Counted from the first letter of the stretch, positions 29,327-37,480 are shown. The stretch: DNA of 64,000 nucleotides from Streptomyces tuirus (GCF_014701095.1 NZ_AP023439.1:7056001-7120000), one strand, 5' to 3'. The notes: generated from the sequence alone by a model not told the origin. A program made the numbers and translations.

Positions 29327-29543
29327 GCTAGGGCTGCCGCGGCCCGCAGGCGCGGCGTGCTGCCGAACGAGTGGACGAGCGGACTCCTCCCTGCGGTGAC
29401 AGCCTTGGGGAAGCGCCGACCCGGGATCTGCCCTCCCGTTCGGCCCGGGACCTGGCCTCCGGCCTGCGGGAAAACGGCGGCACCCGCCTGGAGGACGGCG
29501 ACTGGGACATCAGTGTCGGACACGAGTGCGCTGGAGGTGTGTG

Positions 29544-30701
29544 ATGGGTGCCGACCGCTCCCACGACAGCCGTGACGGTCACGTACTGGTCCTCGACGCC
29601 GGCTCTTCGAGCCTTCACATGACTCTGTTCGCGGCGGACGGTGAACGGGTGGCGGATCGAAGCGCCGCACAGCCCCCGGGGCCCGCTGCGGCGGCGGAAC
29701 TGCGGGACCTTCTCAGCGAGGTGCCCGCTCCCGCGGCGGTCGGTCACCGCATCGTCCACAGCGGTCCCCACCTGACCGGACACACGCTGATCGACGCACG
29801 CGTACGGGCTCTGCTGGCGGACGTCGCCGATCTCGCGCCGCTGCACGTCACCCCTGCCCTGCGCATGGTCGACGCCGCACGAGAACTCCTGCCCGACGTT
29901 CCTCATGTCGCCTGCTTCGACACTGTCTTTCACAAGGATCTGCCGGCACCGGCGCGCACATACGCCGTGCCGGAGCGATGGCGAGCCGAGTACGGGCTGC
30001 GCCGGTACGGCTTCCACGGGCTTTCCTACGCGTGGGCACTGCAGAGGACGGCGCAGGCCCTGGGCCGGCCCGTCGACGACCTCCAGGTCGTGCTCGCGCA
30101 CCTGGGAGGCGGCTGCTCGGCCTGCGCAGTCCGCAACGGACGCAGCGTGGACACCACCATGGGCTTCACTCCGCTGGAAGGCCTGGTGATGAGCCGGCGC
30201 AGTGGCAGCCTCGACCCGGGCGCGCTGCTGTGGCTGCGGCGGCGGCACGGTCTGAGCACGGACGAACTGGATGACACCCTCCACCGGCATTCCGGTCTGC
30301 TCGGCCTCTCCGGTACCTCGGGAGACACCCGGGACCTGGTGCGCGCCCGCGCGGAGGGCGACGCCGCGGCCGCGCTGGCGTTGGCGACGTTCACACTCAG
30401 CTGCCGCAGGGGCATCGCCTCGATGGCCGCCTCGCTGGACCGGCTGGACGCGCTGGTCTTCACCGGGGAGATCGGTGAGGACCAGCCCGAGGTACGCGAG
30501 GAGATCTGCTCGGACCTTGCCGTTCTCGGTGTGCGAGGCGGGCTGTTCGTCCCCGAACTGGACGATCTGATGCGGGAAGGCCTCCGACGCGTCGACCAGG
30601 CGGCGGGAGGTGTCCCGGTCCTCGTGGTCGCAACCGGCGAGACACAGCAGATCGCCGTCGAGACCAGGCGGGCGCTCGCCGACGCCGACGGGACGCGGTA
30701 G
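29544..30701 (+). CDS. ackA: Divergent acetate/propionate-family kinase
   Basis: A 385-aa ASKHA-fold kinase recognisable by VLVLDAGSSSL (15-25), VGHRIVHSG, CFDTVFHKDLP, RYGFHGLSY, HLGGGCSACAV, DTTMGFTPLEGLVMSRRSGS and VFTGEIGE. It would interconvert acetate + ATP and acetyl-phosphate + ADP. Several near-invariant residues differ: NAGSSSLK is DAGSSSLH, HLGNGAS is HLGGGCS, and the LHNP motif is LHVTP. Activity or substrate may therefore have changed. It stands alone, with no pta or phosphoketolase gene beside it. ATG 29544 follows GGAGGTG. Acetate metabolism linked to hypoxia or dormancy would fit the DosS-like kinase gene 87 nt downstream. Confidence 0.8.
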   Translation: MGADRSHDSRDGHVLVLDAGSSSLHMTLFAADGERVADRSAAQPPGPAAAAELRDLLSEVPAPAAVGHRIVHSGPHLTGHTLIDARVRALLADVADLAPLHVTPALRMVDAARELLPDVPHVACFDTVFHKDLPAPARTYAVPERWRAEYGLRRYGFHGLSYAWALQRTAQALGRPVDDLQVVLAHLGGGCSACAVRNGRSVDTTMGFTPLEGLVMSRRSGSLDPGALLWLRRRHGLSTDELDDTLHRHSGLLGLSGTSGDTRDLVRARAEGDAAAALALATFTLSCRRGIASMAASLDRLDALVFTGEIGEDQPEVREEICSDLAVLGVRGGLFVPELDDLMREGLRRVDQAAGGVPVLVVATGETQQIAVETRRALADADGTR

Positions 30702-30788
30702 CTGTCACCACGTGGGCGTGACCCCACTATCGTGAGGCGAAGAAGGCGCCCTTCCGGGTGCGTCCGCAGGGACCGGTCGGAGGAGACG

Positions 30789-32519
30789 ATGAGCGGGGAA
30801 CGGCCCGGGCGGTCCGAGCAGCGGCTGCCCAAGCTGCGGCTGGACGAGCTGCTGGACGAACTCCAGGCGCGGATCGACGCGGCGCGCGGCACCCAGGACC
30901 GGGTGCACAACCTGCTCGAAGCGGTGCTGTCGGTCGGCCGTGAGCTGGATCTGCCGCAAGTGCTCCGGCGCATCGTCGAAGCGGCGGTGGTGCTGGTGGA
31001 CGCCGAGTACGGGGCTCTGGGAGTCATCGGCGACGACCGCATGCTCTCCGAGTTCCACACCGTCGGCATCAGTGGCGAGCAACGGGCCCGGATCGGCGAC
31101 CTGCCCAGCGGGCACGGCATCCTGGGCGAGCTGATCCGGCACCCGGAGCCGCTGCGGCTGGCGGAGATCTCCGAGCACTCGTCGTCGTACGGCTTCCCGG
31201 CCCACCACCCGCCGATGCACTCGTTCCTGGGGGTGCCCATCCGGGTGCGCGACCAGGTGTTCGGCAACCTCTACCTCACCGAGAAGCGCGGCGCGGCCGA
31301 GTTCGACGCCGAGGACGAGTCGGTGCTCTCCACGCTCGCGGTGGCGGCGGGCGTGGCGATCGAGAACGCCCGGCTGTACGAGGAAACACGGCTGCGCGAA
31401 CGGTGGCTGGGAGCGAGCTCCGAGGTCACGCGGGCGCTGCTGTCGGGCGCGCCGAGCACGGACGTGCTCGAACTGATCGTGGAGCAGGCCCGGCAGATCA
31501 CCGACGCCGATGTCGGGATGATCGCCGAGCGCGTGCCGGAGGAGAACGCGCTGCGGCCCCTGCTCGCCGTGGGGCTGGACGCGGACCGGCGCAGCGGTCT
31601 GGTGATGTCGGGCCAGGACGGGTTCGTGGCGGCCGTCCTGACCACCGCCGAACCGGTGGTGAGCACCGACATCCAGGAAGACGCGCGGACCAGCAGCGAC
31701 GCCGCACAGTGGGCCGGGGTCGGGCCCGTGGTCGGGGTGCCGCTGGAGGCCGGCGGCAAGGCGGGAGGGGTGCTGCTGCTGGGGCGCGCGGTGGGCCGTA
31801 CGCCCTTCACGGACGCCGACACGCGCCCCTTGCTGGGGTTCGCCGGGCAGGCGGCGCTGGCCCTGGAGCTGGCCGAGCGGCGGCGGGACGCCGAGCAGAT
31901 CGCGCTGCTGAGGGACCGTGACCGGATCGCCCGGGACCTGCACGATCTGGCCATCCAGCGGCTGTTCGCGGCCGGGATGACCTTGCAGAGCGCCCAGCGC
32001 TTCATCGACCACCCGGAGGCCGAGGAGAGGCTGTCGCGGACCGTCGACGACCTGGACGAGACCATCAAGATCATCCGCTCCACGATCTTCGGACTGCGGG
32101 CCCAGAGCGGCACCCGGGAGGGCAGCGGCCTGCGCGCCCGGGTGTCGGACACGGTCACGGCGGCGACGTCGTCCCTCGGCTTCGCCCCCGCCGTACGGAT
32201 CGAAGGGCTGGTCGACACGGACGTGCCGGGCGAGGTCGCCGATCACGCGCTCGCGGTGCTGGGCGAGGCCCTGAGCAACGCGGCCCGGCACGCCGGGGCA
32301 CACTCCGTGGAGGTGCACCTGCGCTACGCCCAGGGCGAGTTGACCCTCACGGTGATCGACGACGGGCGCGGGATCCCCCGGGACGCCGTGCGCAGCGGAC
32401 TCAAGAACATGGAGGAGCGGGCCACCGCGCTCGGCGGCGATCTCCTGCTCGGCGAGGGGCCTGACGGCGGCGGCACCCGGGTCGAGTGGCGGGTACCGGT
32501 GCGGCCGGCGAAAGACTGA
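30789..32519 (+). CDS. osdK: DosS/OsdK-like GAF-GAF sensor histidine kinase
   Basis: 576 aa. There are two GAF domains (about 55-200 and 220-365), then a HisKA_3 dimerisation helix with His385 in RIARDLHDLAIQRLFAAGM, and a HATPase_c domain with GEALSNAARHAG, DDGRGIP and GLKNMEERA. It has no TM helices. GAF-A contains YGFPAHHPPMHSFLGVP (HH at 139-140) and RDQVFGNLYLTEKRG. This is the same segment as in mycobacterial DosS/DosT, where GAF-A binds heme and senses O2/NO/redox. The symbol follows S. coelicolor OsdK by similarity of architecture. ATG 30789 has a GGAGGAGA site. Its cognate regulator is probably the convergent gene ending 22 nt away. Confidence 0.85.
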   Translation: MSGERPGRSEQRLPKLRLDELLDELQARIDAARGTQDRVHNLLEAVLSVGRELDLPQVLRRIVEAAVVLVDAEYGALGVIGDDRMLSEFHTVGISGEQRARIGDLPSGHGILGELIRHPEPLRLAEISEHSSSYGFPAHHPPMHSFLGVPIRVRDQVFGNLYLTEKRGAAEFDAEDESVLSTLAVAAGVAIENARLYEETRLRERWLGASSEVTRALLSGAPSTDVLELIVEQARQITDADVGMIAERVPEENALRPLLAVGLDADRRSGLVMSGQDGFVAAVLTTAEPVVSTDIQEDARTSSDAAQWAGVGPVVGVPLEAGGKAGGVLLLGRAVGRTPFTDADTRPLLGFAGQAALALELAERRRDAEQIALLRDRDRIARDLHDLAIQRLFAAGMTLQSAQRFIDHPEAEERLSRTVDDLDETIKIIRSTIFGLRAQSGTREGSGLRARVSDTVTAATSSLGFAPAVRIEGLVDTDVPGEVADHALAVLGEALSNAARHAGAHSVEVHLRYAQGELTLTVIDDGRGIPRDAVRSGLKNMEERATALGGDLLLGEGPDGGGTRVEWRVPVRPAKD

Positions 32520-32540
32520 AGTACCGCCCCGGCGCCCGGC

Positions 32541-33242
32541 CTAACGCCCGGGACGCTCGCTCGGCTCCGGCTGCTCGACCTGGGACGCCAGGACCGCGGC
32601 CTGGACGCGGCGCTGGACGCCGAGCTTGGCGAGCAGCCGGGAGATGTGGTTCTTGACGGTCTTCTCGGACAGATAGAGCCTCTTGCCGATCTCCCGGTTG
32701 GTCAGACCGTCCCCGATCAGGACGAGGATCTCCCGCTCGCGCGGCGACAGATTCGCCAGCTCCGGGGCGACGGCCGGTTGCTCGGCCGGGTCGGCGCGCA
32801 GCGAGCGCATCAGCCGGGCGGTGGTCTCCGGGTCGAGCATGGACTTCCCGGAGGCGACCGTGCGCACGGCCGAGATCAGGTCGGAGCCCTTGATCTGCTT
32901 GAGGACATAACCGGAGGCGCCGGCCATGATCGCGTCGAGGAGTGCCTCCTCGTCGTCGAACGAGGTCAGCATCAGGCAGGCCAGCCCGGGCATGCGGTCG
33001 CGCAGTTCGCGGCAGACGGTGATGCCGTCGCCGTCGGGCAGGCGCACGTCGAGCACCGCCACATCGGGGCGCAGCGCCGGGCCCCGGGCCAGCGCGTGCT
33101 CGGCGTTCTCGGCGTCCCCGACCACCGCGATGTCGGGTTCGGAGTCCAGCAGATCGGCCAGACCACGCCGGACGACCTCGTGGTCGTCGAGCAGGAAGAC
33201 CCGGATCGGGTGCTCCTCGGTGAAGCTGCGCGGCTCGGTCAT
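32541..33242 (-). CDS. osdR: NarL/FixJ-family response regulator, DosR/OsdR-like
   Basis: 233 aa. The receiver domain has acidic pair DD at 19-20, phospho-acceptor Asp65 in VAVLDVRLPDGDG, Thr/Ser switch LMLTSFDDEEALL, and Lys in GYVLKQIKG. The LuxR-type HTH is LSPREREILVLIGDGLTNRE (IGKRLYLSEKTVKNHISRLL follows). The receiver-HTH order and the K-Q-I-K-G and TVKNHISRLLAKLG segments match DosR/DevR and Streptomyces OsdR. It is convergent with the sensor kinase, and its upstream region shares two GGGCCG-NN-CGGCCC palindromes with the divergent USP gene, suggesting autoregulation. ATG 33242 follows GAGGGG. Confidence 0.85.
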   Translation of the reverse strand: MTEPRSFTEEHPIRVFLLDDHEVVRRGLADLLDSEPDIAVVGDAENAEHALARGPALRPDVAVLDVRLPDGDGITVCRELRDRMPGLACLMLTSFDDEEALLDAIMAGASGYVLKQIKGSDLISAVRTVASGKSMLDPETTARLMRSLRADPAEQPAVAPELANLSPREREILVLIGDGLTNREIGKRLYLSEKTVKNHISRLLAKLGVQRRVQAAVLASQVEQPEPSERPGR

Positions 33243-33331
33243 CAGGACCCCTCGTTTCCCGGAGCGCTGGAAGCACGGACTGCGGAACCGCCCGTGCTCA
33301 CGATCATCACGGGCGGGGACCGGATGCACCA

Positions 33332-33345
33332 GGGCCGACCGGCCC
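33332..33345. promoter_or_regulatory. DosR-box-like palindrome upstream of the response regulator gene
   Basis: GGGCCG-AC-CGGCCC, a 14-bp inverted repeat, lies 90 bp before the response regulator start and 182 bp before the USP start. The DosR box core of M. tuberculosis is GGGACT-WW-AGTCCC: same length, same GGG/CCC ends, different inner bases. Binding by the adjacent regulator is inferred. Confidence 0.65.
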
Positions 33346-33428
33346 CGGTCATACCGATGGCGCACCTCTCCCGCGCCTCCGCATGAACCGGCGGTCCCCG
33401 GGGCGCACCGCTCCGGAGCCCCGCGGTA

Positions 33429-33442
33429 GGGCCGGTCGGCCC
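33429..33442. promoter_or_regulatory. DosR-box-like palindrome upstream of USP gene
   Basis: GGGCCG-GT-CGGCCC, preceded by TA, lies 85 bp before the ATG of the universal stress protein gene at 33527. It is the second copy in this divergent promoter region. The flank TAGGGCCG is identical to that of the site at 36247. Confidence 0.7.
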
Positions 33443-33526
33443 CGGTACGGGACCTGTGGCATCTCCACGGCGGGGGCCGGTCGAGGCGACGCTGGAACCA
33501 GTAGAGCCGCTGCGGAGGTGGAGAGA

Positions 33527-34432
33527 ATGTCCCGCACGATCACCGTGGGCCTCGATGGTTCGCCCGAGAGCCGGGCCGCCGCGGAGTGGGCGGCACGCGA
33601 GGCGAAACTGCGCGGTCTGGGTCTGAGGCTCCTCCACGTGTACGAGCCGGTGCCGGAACCCATGGCGCAGGCCCCGCTGCTCGGTGCCGAGACCCACCAG
33701 CACTGGAGCGAGAAGATCCCCCGCGAGACCGCCGGAGGGCTGCGGCTGCGGCACCCCGGGGTCGAGGTGAGGGCCGAGCTCGAGGCGGGCAGGCCGGCCG
33801 AGGTCCTCGGGGCGGCGGCCCGCACCACGGAGCTCCTGGTCCTGGGGTCGCGGGGGATGAGCGGCATCGGCGGATTCCTGGTGGGTTCGGTGGGTCTCGC
33901 CGTGGTGGCGCGCGCGGAGTGTCCGGTGGTCCTGGTCCGCGCCGGTGAGCAGGCCGCGGACGAGCACCAGAGGGACCCGGTCGGCATTCCGTCGGCCGCC
34001 ACCGCGTACCGGCCCGTGGTGCTCGGTCTCGACACCGGCCATCCCGACGCGACCATGATCGAGTTCGCCTTCGACGCGGCCGCCCGGCGCGAGACGGCCC
34101 TGCGGGTCGTACACGGGTGGAGCCGGCCCTCGTACTACTCCTACGGCGGTGCCGCCGAACTGTGGCGGTACGAGGAGCTCGCACGAGGCGAGGCGATGGC
34201 TCTGGCCGACGTGCTGCGGCCGTGGCGGGAGAAGTACCCGGCAGTCGACGTGGCCGAGGCGTCCCGTCCGGGCAACCCGGCGGAACAGCTGATCAACGCC
34301 TCGCGCGAGGCCTCCCTGGTCGTGGTGGGGCGGCGGATCCGCCGCAAGCCGTTCGGCGTGCACATCGGCTCGGTGACGCACGCCGTACTGCACCACGCCA
34401 CCGCCCCGGTCGCCGTCGTCGCACACGACTGA
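33527..34432 (+). CDS. Tandem-domain universal stress protein (UspA family)
   Basis: 301 aa with two USP domains. Domain 1 (1-145) has TITVGLDGSPESRAAAEWAA and the ATP-binding loop VLGSRGMSGIGGFLVGSVG with CPVVLVR. Domain 2 (about 160-301) has PVVLGLDTGHPDATMIEFAF and ends with VVVGRRIRRKPFGVHIGSVT and HHATAPVAVVAHD. The G2-X-G9-G-S type loop of domain 1 is intact, so ATP binding is likely; domain 2 is more degenerate. Such proteins are hallmark DosR/OsdR targets. Its promoter region contains a GGGCCG-NN-CGGCCC palindrome 85 bp upstream. A decayed USP copy follows directly. Confidence 0.9.
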   Translation: MSRTITVGLDGSPESRAAAEWAAREAKLRGLGLRLLHVYEPVPEPMAQAPLLGAETHQHWSEKIPRETAGGLRLRHPGVEVRAELEAGRPAEVLGAAARTTELLVLGSRGMSGIGGFLVGSVGLAVVARAECPVVLVRAGEQAADEHQRDPVGIPSAATAYRPVVLGLDTGHPDATMIEFAFDAAARRETALRVVHGWSRPSYYSYGGAAELWRYEELARGEAMALADVLRPWREKYPAVDVAEASRPGNPAEQLINASREASLVVVGRRIRRKPFGVHIGSVTHAVLHHATAPVAVVAHD

Positions 34433-34450
34433 CGCGGAAGGACGAGGGCG

Positions 34451-34545
34451 ATGGACCGGCCCATGGTCGTCGGTGCGTCACGCACGCCGTGCCGCACCAC
34501 GCCCTGGGCCCCGTCGCGGTCGTTCCCGAGGAGGAGGCGCCATGA
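34451..34545 (+). pseudogene. Universal stress protein remnant (start and tail joined by internal deletion)
   Basis: A good ribosome-binding site (GGAAGGACGAGG) precedes ATG 34451, and the first eight codons read MDRPMVVG, the usual USP start. About 25 nt later, in another frame, the sequence reads VTHAVPHHALGPVAVVPEEE, the usual USP C-terminus (compare VTHAVLHHATAPVAVVAHD of the upstream gene). The stop of that tail overlaps the ATG of the CBS-domain gene (ATGA). The simplest reading is a second USP gene that lost about 0.8 kb internally and was shifted out of frame. Confidence 0.7.
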
Positions 34546-35273
34546 AACACGACAAGGTCGGCTCCCTGATGGCGATGGACGTGGTGCGAGCCGAGTACGG
34601 CACGCCGGCCGAAGAGGTCGCGCGGCTGCTGGCCGACCACCGGATCGGCGGACTGCCCCTGTTGGACCAGGACGACCAGGTCATCGGCGTCGTCTCCGCG
34701 AGCGACCTCACGGCGCAGGAGGCCGAGAGGCCGGACCCGCGCCGCTCGCGGAGCCGCTTCGGGATCCCTGGGCTGTCTCCCGCAGCCCGCAGGCGCAGCG
34801 CTCGTGCGCCGGCCCGCACGGCCGGTGAGCTGATGAGCGCGCCGCCGGTCGCCGCGCACGCCGAGGACACCATCGTCGAGGCCGCACGGATCATGGCCCG
34901 GCGGGGTGTGAAGAGGCTGCCCGTGCTCGACGAGGAGGACCGGCTGGTCGGCATCGTCACCCGGCGGGACCTGCTCCGGGTCTTCCTGCGGCCCGACGCG
35001 GAGATCCGGGAGGAGGTGATCGAGGAGGTGCTGGTGCGTGTGCTGTGGCTGATGCCCCGCAGTATCGAGGTGGTCGCCGTGGACGGGGTGGTGACGCTCG
35101 CCGGACGGCTGGAACGCCGTAGTGAAGCGGAGATCGCCGTCGCCATGACCCGGCAGATCGACGGTGTGGTCGCGGTCGTCGGGGAGCTCACCTGGCGTCT
35201 GGACGACACGCGTGAGCGATCGGACGAGCAGGCGCTGCACGGCGTGGCCGACGACCGGCTGCGCAAACTGTGA
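34542..35273 (+). CDS. CBS-pair + BON domain protein
   Basis: 243 aa. Two CBS motifs (about 5-60: VGSLMAMDVVRAEYGTPAEE, RIGGLPLLDQDDQVIGVVSA; about 95-150: AGELMSAPPVAAHAEDTIVE, GVKRLPVLDEEDRLVGIVTR) form a Bateman module that usually binds adenosine nucleotides. It is followed by a BON domain (about 165-230: VLWLMPRSIEVVAVDGVVTL, DGVVAVVGELTWRL). CBS-BON proteins are common among hypoxia/dormancy genes in actinobacteria (for example the DosR-regulated HRP1 is a CBS protein). The function is sensing or scaffolding, not established. It is translationally coupled to the USP remnant and is followed after 15 nt by a flavodoxin gene. Confidence 0.85.
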   Translation: MKHDKVGSLMAMDVVRAEYGTPAEEVARLLADHRIGGLPLLDQDDQVIGVVSASDLTAQEAERPDPRRSRSRFGIPGLSPAARRRSARAPARTAGELMSAPPVAAHAEDTIVEAARIMARRGVKRLPVLDEEDRLVGIVTRRDLLRVFLRPDAEIREEVIEEVLVRVLWLMPRSIEVVAVDGVVTLAGRLERRSEAEIAVAMTRQIDGVVAVVGELTWRLDDTRERSDEQALHGVADDRLRKL

Positions 35274-35288
35274 AGGAGGCGGACCGGC

Positions 35289-35798
35289 ATGCCGACGAAC
35301 GTGCTCGTCGCCTACGGAACGACGAACGGATCGACCGCGGAGATCGCCGAGACCATCGCCGAGGTCCTGCGCAAGGAGGGGCTGACGGCCGAGGCCCTCC
35401 CGGCCGCCGCCGTGCCGGATGTGGCGGCGTACGACGCCGTCGTCGTGGGGGGCGGCCTGTACGCCGGCCACTGGCACAAGGACGCCCGGCGCTTCGTCCG
35501 GCGCCACGGCAAGGCCCTGGGGGAGCGCCCGCTGTGGTTTTTCAGCAGCGGTCCGCTGGACCCCTCGGCGTCGGAGCGGGACATCCCGCCCGTGCCCGGA
35601 GTGAAGAAGGCCGCCGACCGGCTCGACGCCAGGGAGCACGTCACCTTCGGCGGCTGCCTCCGGGAAGGTGCGAAGGGCTGGGTCGCCCGGATGATCCTGC
35701 GCAACGGGAAGGGCGGGGACTTCCGGGACTTCCCGCGGATCGAGGCATGGGCGGCGAAGATCGGCCACGAGCTGACCTCACGAGCTGACCTCGTGTGA
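35289..35798 (+). CDS. Flavodoxin-domain protein (HemG-like)
   Basis: A 169-aa flavodoxin-fold protein with FMN phosphate loop VAYGTTNGSTAEIAETIA (7-24), the segment DAVVVGGGLYAGHWHKDARR and FFSSGPLDPS. This is the pattern of flavodoxin-like menaquinone-dependent protoporphyrinogen oxidase (HemG) relatives. It probably transfers electrons to quinone or an unknown partner. AAGGAGG precedes ATG 35289. It is in a probable operon with the CBS-BON gene. Genuine HemG activity is uncertain, because actinobacteria make heme through other oxidases. Confidence 0.8.
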   Translation: MPTNVLVAYGTTNGSTAEIAETIAEVLRKEGLTAEALPAAAVPDVAAYDAVVVGGGLYAGHWHKDARRFVRRHGKALGERPLWFFSSGPLDPSASERDIPPVPGVKKAADRLDAREHVTFGGCLREGAKGWVARMILRNGKGGDFRDFPRIEAWAAKIGHELTSRADLV

Positions 35799-35817
35799 CG
35801 CGATCCCACGAGCCGAC

Positions 35818-36213
35818 TCACCTTGACGCGATCGGAGCACCGCCGTCGGGGGCGTCCACCGCGGTCCTGCCGTCGACCCCCACCGGCATCCCGGGAAGCA
35901 GCTCGAAGACCCCCGCCATGCCGGTGTACCGCAGGACGCGCCGCAGGGACGTGCTGTCCGTCACCAGACGCAGCCGGCCCTGCCGCGCGCTGACGCGGTT
36001 CCGCACCCGGCACAGGACCCCCAGCCCCGAGCAGTCGATGAACGACACCGGGCGCAGATCCAGCACCAGATCGGGGCAGGGGCCGGCGCTCAGCATGTCG
36101 AGGCGGGCCCTGAGGGCCGGTGCCGCGAACAGATCGAGCTCGCCGCGCAGCGTCACGACGTGTGCCGTCCGCTCCTGGAGCGGCTGCGCGGACCTGTCGA
36201 GGATGTCGGACAT
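35818..36213 (-). CDS. STAS-domain anti-sigma factor antagonist
   Basis: A 131-aa single STAS domain: VVTLRGELDLFAAPALRARL, LDLRPVSFIDCSGLGVLCRV with the phosphorylatable Ser62, then LRLVTDSTSLRRVLRYTGMA. Such proteins bind and release SigB-type sigma factors from anti-sigma kinases after dephosphorylation. No anti-sigma kinase gene is adjacent, so its partner is unknown. It diverges from the alcohol dehydrogenase gene. A perfect 18-bp GGGCCG-type palindrome lies only 33 bp upstream of its ATG, so this operator may control both genes. Confidence 0.85.
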   Translation of the reverse strand: MSDILDRSAQPLQERTAHVVTLRGELDLFAAPALRARLDMLSAGPCPDLVLDLRPVSFIDCSGLGVLCRVRNRVSARQGRLRLVTDSTSLRRVLRYTGMAGVFELLPGMPVGVDGRTAVDAPDGGAPIASR

Positions 36214-36246
36214 GGTCCGAGCAAAGCGTGCCGGCGCGGCGTGCGG

Positions 36247-36264
36247 TAGGGCCGATCGGCCCTA
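36247..36264. promoter_or_regulatory. Perfect 18-bp DosR-box-like palindrome between STAS and ADH genes
   Basis: TAGGGCCGATCGGCCCTA is perfectly self-complementary over 18 bp. It is the best copy of the GGGCCG-NN-CGGCCC element seen in the window. Further GGGACCGG and GTCGGCCC half-site-like sequences lie at 36294-36324, before the alcohol dehydrogenase start at 36407. Confidence 0.75.
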
Positions 36265-36406
36265 GTCCGCGGGGAGGAAGGACCGTCGGGCCCCGGTCGG
36301 CCCGCGGACGGGACCGGCCGGCCCAAGCGCGTCGCACCGATCCGCGTCAAGCTGGAACTGCGGTGCGCACCGGTCACACCACCCGTCCCAGGAAGGTGGG
36401 GACTCC

Positions 36407-37480
36407 ATGAAGGCCTACGTGTTCCACGGCCCTGGACAGTCCGCATGGGAGGACGTCCCGGACCCCGGCGTCAAGGAGCCGACCGACGCCATCGTCCGTG
36501 TCGACGCCGTCACCATCTGCGGAACGGACCTGCACATCCTCAAGGGCGACGTCCCCGAGGTGCGCCCCGGCACGGTGCTGGGGCACGAGGCGGTCGGCGA
36601 GGTCGTCGACGTCGGCGGTGACGTACGCACGGTGCGGCCGGGCGACCGGGTACTGGTCTCCTGCATCACCGCCTGCGGCCGCTGCGACTTCTGCCGGGAG
36701 GGGACGTACGGCCAGTGCCGGGGCGGTGGAGGCTGGATCCTGGGCCACCTGGTCGACGGCACCCAGGCCGAGTACGTCCGCGTGCCCTTCGCGGATCTCT
36801 CGGCGCACCCGCTGCCCAGCGCCCTGGAGAGCAAGGACGCCGTGCTGCTGGCCGACATCTTCCCGACCTCCTACGAGGTCGGCGTGCTCAACGGGAATGT
36901 ACGGCCTGGAGACACCGTCGCCGTCGTGGGCGCCGGCCCCGTCGGGCTCGCCGCGGTCGCGACCGCGCGGCTGTTCGCTCCGGAACGCATCGTCGCGGTC
37001 GATATCGCCGCCGCGCGGCTGGAAGCGGCCCGGAACCTCGGCGCGGACGCCGTGGCGGACGCCCGGGAGGCCCCCGAACAGCTGGTCGAAGACCTCACCG
37101 ACGGACTGGGTGCGGACGTGGTCGTCGAGGCGGTCGGCCTGCCGGAGACGTTCGAACTGTGCACGCGGATGGTGCGGCCCGGCGGCCACGTCGCCAACGT
37201 CGGCGTGCACGGCAAGCCCGTGACGCTCCATCTGGAAGACCTGTGGATCAAGGACGTCACCATCACCACGGGGCTGGTGGACACGTGTTCCACCCCCACC
37301 CTGCTCCGGATGGCGGCCGCGGGCCGCCTGCCCACCGGGGAGCTGGTCACGCACACGTTCCCGCTGACGCACATGGAGGAGGCGTACGACGTCTTCGCCC
37401 GGGGCGCCGACACCGGGGCGCTCAAGGTCGTCCTGGGCGAGGAGCCGCACGAGGAAGTCGTCCCGTACCGGGCGGCCTGA
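36407..37480 (+). CDS. Zinc-dependent alcohol dehydrogenase (MDR family)
   Basis: 357 aa. The catalytic zinc site is TICGTDLHILKG with LGHEAVGEVVDVG, the structural zinc loop is CGRCDFCREGTYGQC, the coenzyme motif is VAVVGAGPVGLAAV, and the C-terminal part is VNVGVHGKP-like. It oxidises alcohols or reduces aldehydes with NAD(H). It differs from the formaldehyde-dehydrogenase-type protein at 25236 in loop lengths, so the two are not recent duplicates. AGGAAGGTGGGGA precedes ATG 36407. With the palindromic operator 143 bp upstream, it is a likely OsdR-type target, perhaps regenerating NAD under low oxygen (inference). Confidence 0.88.
   Translation: MKAYVFHGPGQSAWEDVPDPGVKEPTDAIVRVDAVTICGTDLHILKGDVPEVRPGTVLGHEAVGEVVDVGGDVRTVRPGDRVLVSCITACGRCDFCREGTYGQCRGGGGWILGHLVDGTQAEYVRVPFADLSAHPLPSALESKDAVLLADIFPTSYEVGVLNGNVRPGDTVAVVGAGPVGLAAVATARLFAPERIVAVDIAAARLEAARNLGADAVADAREAPEQLVEDLTDGLGADVVVEAVGLPETFELCTRMVRPGGHVANVGVHGKPVTLHLEDLWIKDVTITTGLVDTCSTPTLLRMAAAGRLPTGELVTHTFPLTHMEEAYDVFARGADTGALKVVLGEEPHEEVVPYRAA

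Noticed and set aside
29440..29470. GGGACCTGGCCTCC before the acetate kinase as another DosR-like site
   Set aside because: It has a GGGACC half-site but no matching second half; symmetry is too poor to include.
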